This document shows, piece by piece, positions 62,880 through 64,000 of a stretch of 64,000 nucleotides of DNA (within the stretch, counting starts at the first letter, position 1; every line of letters starts with the position of its first letter). The translations under genes were made by a program, and so were the position numbers. The notes under the pieces were generated by a model. The model was given only the letters and a program-made list of their open reading frames with translations. It had not been told where the DNA came from and searched no databases. Source of the DNA: Clarkia xantiana subsp. parviflora (Eukaryota > Streptophyta > Magnoliopsida > Myrtales > Onagraceae); NCBI GenBank assembly GCA_036873135.1, contig JAPTYO010000054.1, forward strand, positions 1-64,000, read 5' to 3'.

Positions 62880-63985
62880 ATTGATTTAACGCTAAATAAA
62901 AATTCAATTCATTAAAATCAAAAGTTTATACTTGACTTTACGTCAATTGCTTATTTAAAATAAATCCTAATTAGGTTGTACACAATTTGATTAAATTGAC
63001 AGATGGAAGAACAATATTAATAGTTAGAGACCCTAAATGATGGACGATGAGTAATATGTTATCCGTAAAAGGTCAAAATTCAAGAACATTTGTTGACACA
63101 TACAAAAAATCTCAACATGTACTCTAAGTGTACACGAGTTGAATACATATCATACTTTGGGGGTGACTCGAATTTATAGGTATATTGCATTAAGAAGTTA
63201 ATGATAATTAATGTAACATGTAAGTTAAGTGACTTAGCAAAAAAATTAATGCAATTTAACTAATGAAAATTTTAGTACCACTCAAATATAGTAGGGGACT
63301 AAATCATCAATTTTTTAAATCACTAATGTCTGATGTTTATTGAACTCACCTTAAATATTTATTCAACTACTAATTAGGATATACCTAATATGATTACAAA
63401 CACAAGAACTAAATCAATAGTTCGAGTCAATAAGTATTGGACATTGAGTAACATGGTATATGTAAAGTCAAACTTCAGGAACTACGGTTGATCCATATTT
63501 TGATAGGTTATATGAGTTGGCAAGTGACTGATTTATGTGATACAAAAATGTCAACGGGCGGAACATCCCCAAATCTGTGATATGGTAAATGAAACAATGC
63601 ATGCACCTGACATTTGCATATGTTGAATGCATATCATATGTTAAGGCTGACTCTAATTGATGGATTCAAATCTCCTGCCCACTCTTCATGCCCCAGATTG
63701 TGCCTCACCATTTAGATTTTGACACGTGTCCTTGAGTTTAATTTTCCTTCAAGGTTTCACCAATCCCAGTAGGGTTTTAGAGAAGAAAAAAAATATTAAT
63801 TACACACAAAACACGTGTCAAAATCTTAACAGTGAGACACGATCTGAAACAGCAAGAAGAGTGGGGCAGGAGATATGCATCCCTAATTGATAAGTTTATT
63901 GGATTGAGAATTTAATAATAACTACGGCGACCTGTCAATTAAGCGAAGTTAAAAAATAAAAATAAAAAAATTTAACAAAATGATT
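62880..63985. repeat. Tandem duplication of a ~395-bp unit, second copy carrying a MITE
   Basis: Copy 1 (about 62,880-63,270) and copy 2 (about 63,275-63,985) align throughout: CTAATTAGG, AATAGTT(A/C)GAG, TGGAC(G/A)(A)TTGAGTAA-type block, AA(A)GTCAAA, GTTGAAT(A/G)CATATCATA, GG(G/C)TGACTC(G/T)AATT. Copy 2 is longer only because of the 221-bp MITE plus its target duplication. Non-coding. Confidence 0.68.
63662..63882. mobile_element. MITE, 221 bp, with perfect 9-bp target duplication
   Basis: Inverted ends: left GGATTCAAATCTCCTGCCC, reverse-complemented right GGATGCATATCTCCTGCCCC. The arms continue inward through CACTCTTC, CAGAT(T/C)GTG(C/T)CTCAC and TTTTGACACGTGT for about 70 bp. Flanked by identical CTAATTGAT at 63,653-63,661 and 63,883-63,891. 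Same family as the element at 47,560-47,778. Non-coding; Mutator-type by target duplication length. Confidence 0.88.
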
Positions 63986-64000
63986 TTTAAGTAATATAGT

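Overview
The window looks like nuclear DNA from a flowering plant, most probably a eudicot, at the edge of a large heterochromatic (probably centromeric or pericentromeric) block. The evidence is plant gene families with plant exon structures (an OBL1-type class 3 lipase, an ATL-type RING-H2 ligase, an ML-domain lipid-recognition protein), Ty1/copia and LINE relics, many short non-autonomous transposons with 9-bp target duplications, and AT-rich intergenic DNA. The species cannot be named from the sequence.

Positions 1-47,415 (74% of the window) are one tandem satellite of roughly 265 head-to-tail monomers of 177-179 bp. The first ~3 kb has many 1-2 bp indels. About 3-37.5 kb is nearly identical monomers with a few recurrent variant sites. 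From 37.6 kb the monomers diverge. From about 38.86 to 45.5 kb they follow a five-monomer higher-order repeat (HOR) of 884-890 bp (types A-B-C-D-E), one unit of which is rearranged. From 45.5 to 47.4 kb they degenerate further and stop abruptly. No gene lies in the array; all ORFs there are by-products of the repeat.

Positions 47.4-64 kb hold three apparently intact genes. (1) An OBL1-like triacylglycerol lipase on +, five exons, 49,432-52,252, 497 aa, with a GC-AG second intron and a 34-nt third exon. (2) An intronless ATL RING-H2 E3 ligase on -, 54,118-54,993, 291 aa. (3) An ML/MD-2-related lipid-recognition protein on +, four exons, 58,941-60,304, 154 aa. These are independently transcribed; nothing suggests a shared pathway, although the lipase and ML protein both act on lipids.

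Between the genes are a broken, 5'-truncated Ty1/copia element with one probable LTR (52,588-53,829, minus), a short RNase H relic of LINE type (~56.03 kb), at least four MITE-like elements with Mutator-type features (47,560; 48,423; 50,048 inside lipase intron 1; 57,938; 63,662), and several old local duplications (56.2/57.25 kb, 61.6/61.8 kb, 62.9/63.3 kb). In two of these a MITE sits in only one duplicate, so the other copy preserves the empty site.

No new protein system was found. The most noteworthy structures are the satellite with HOR order confined to its edge and the MITE/empty-site pairs.
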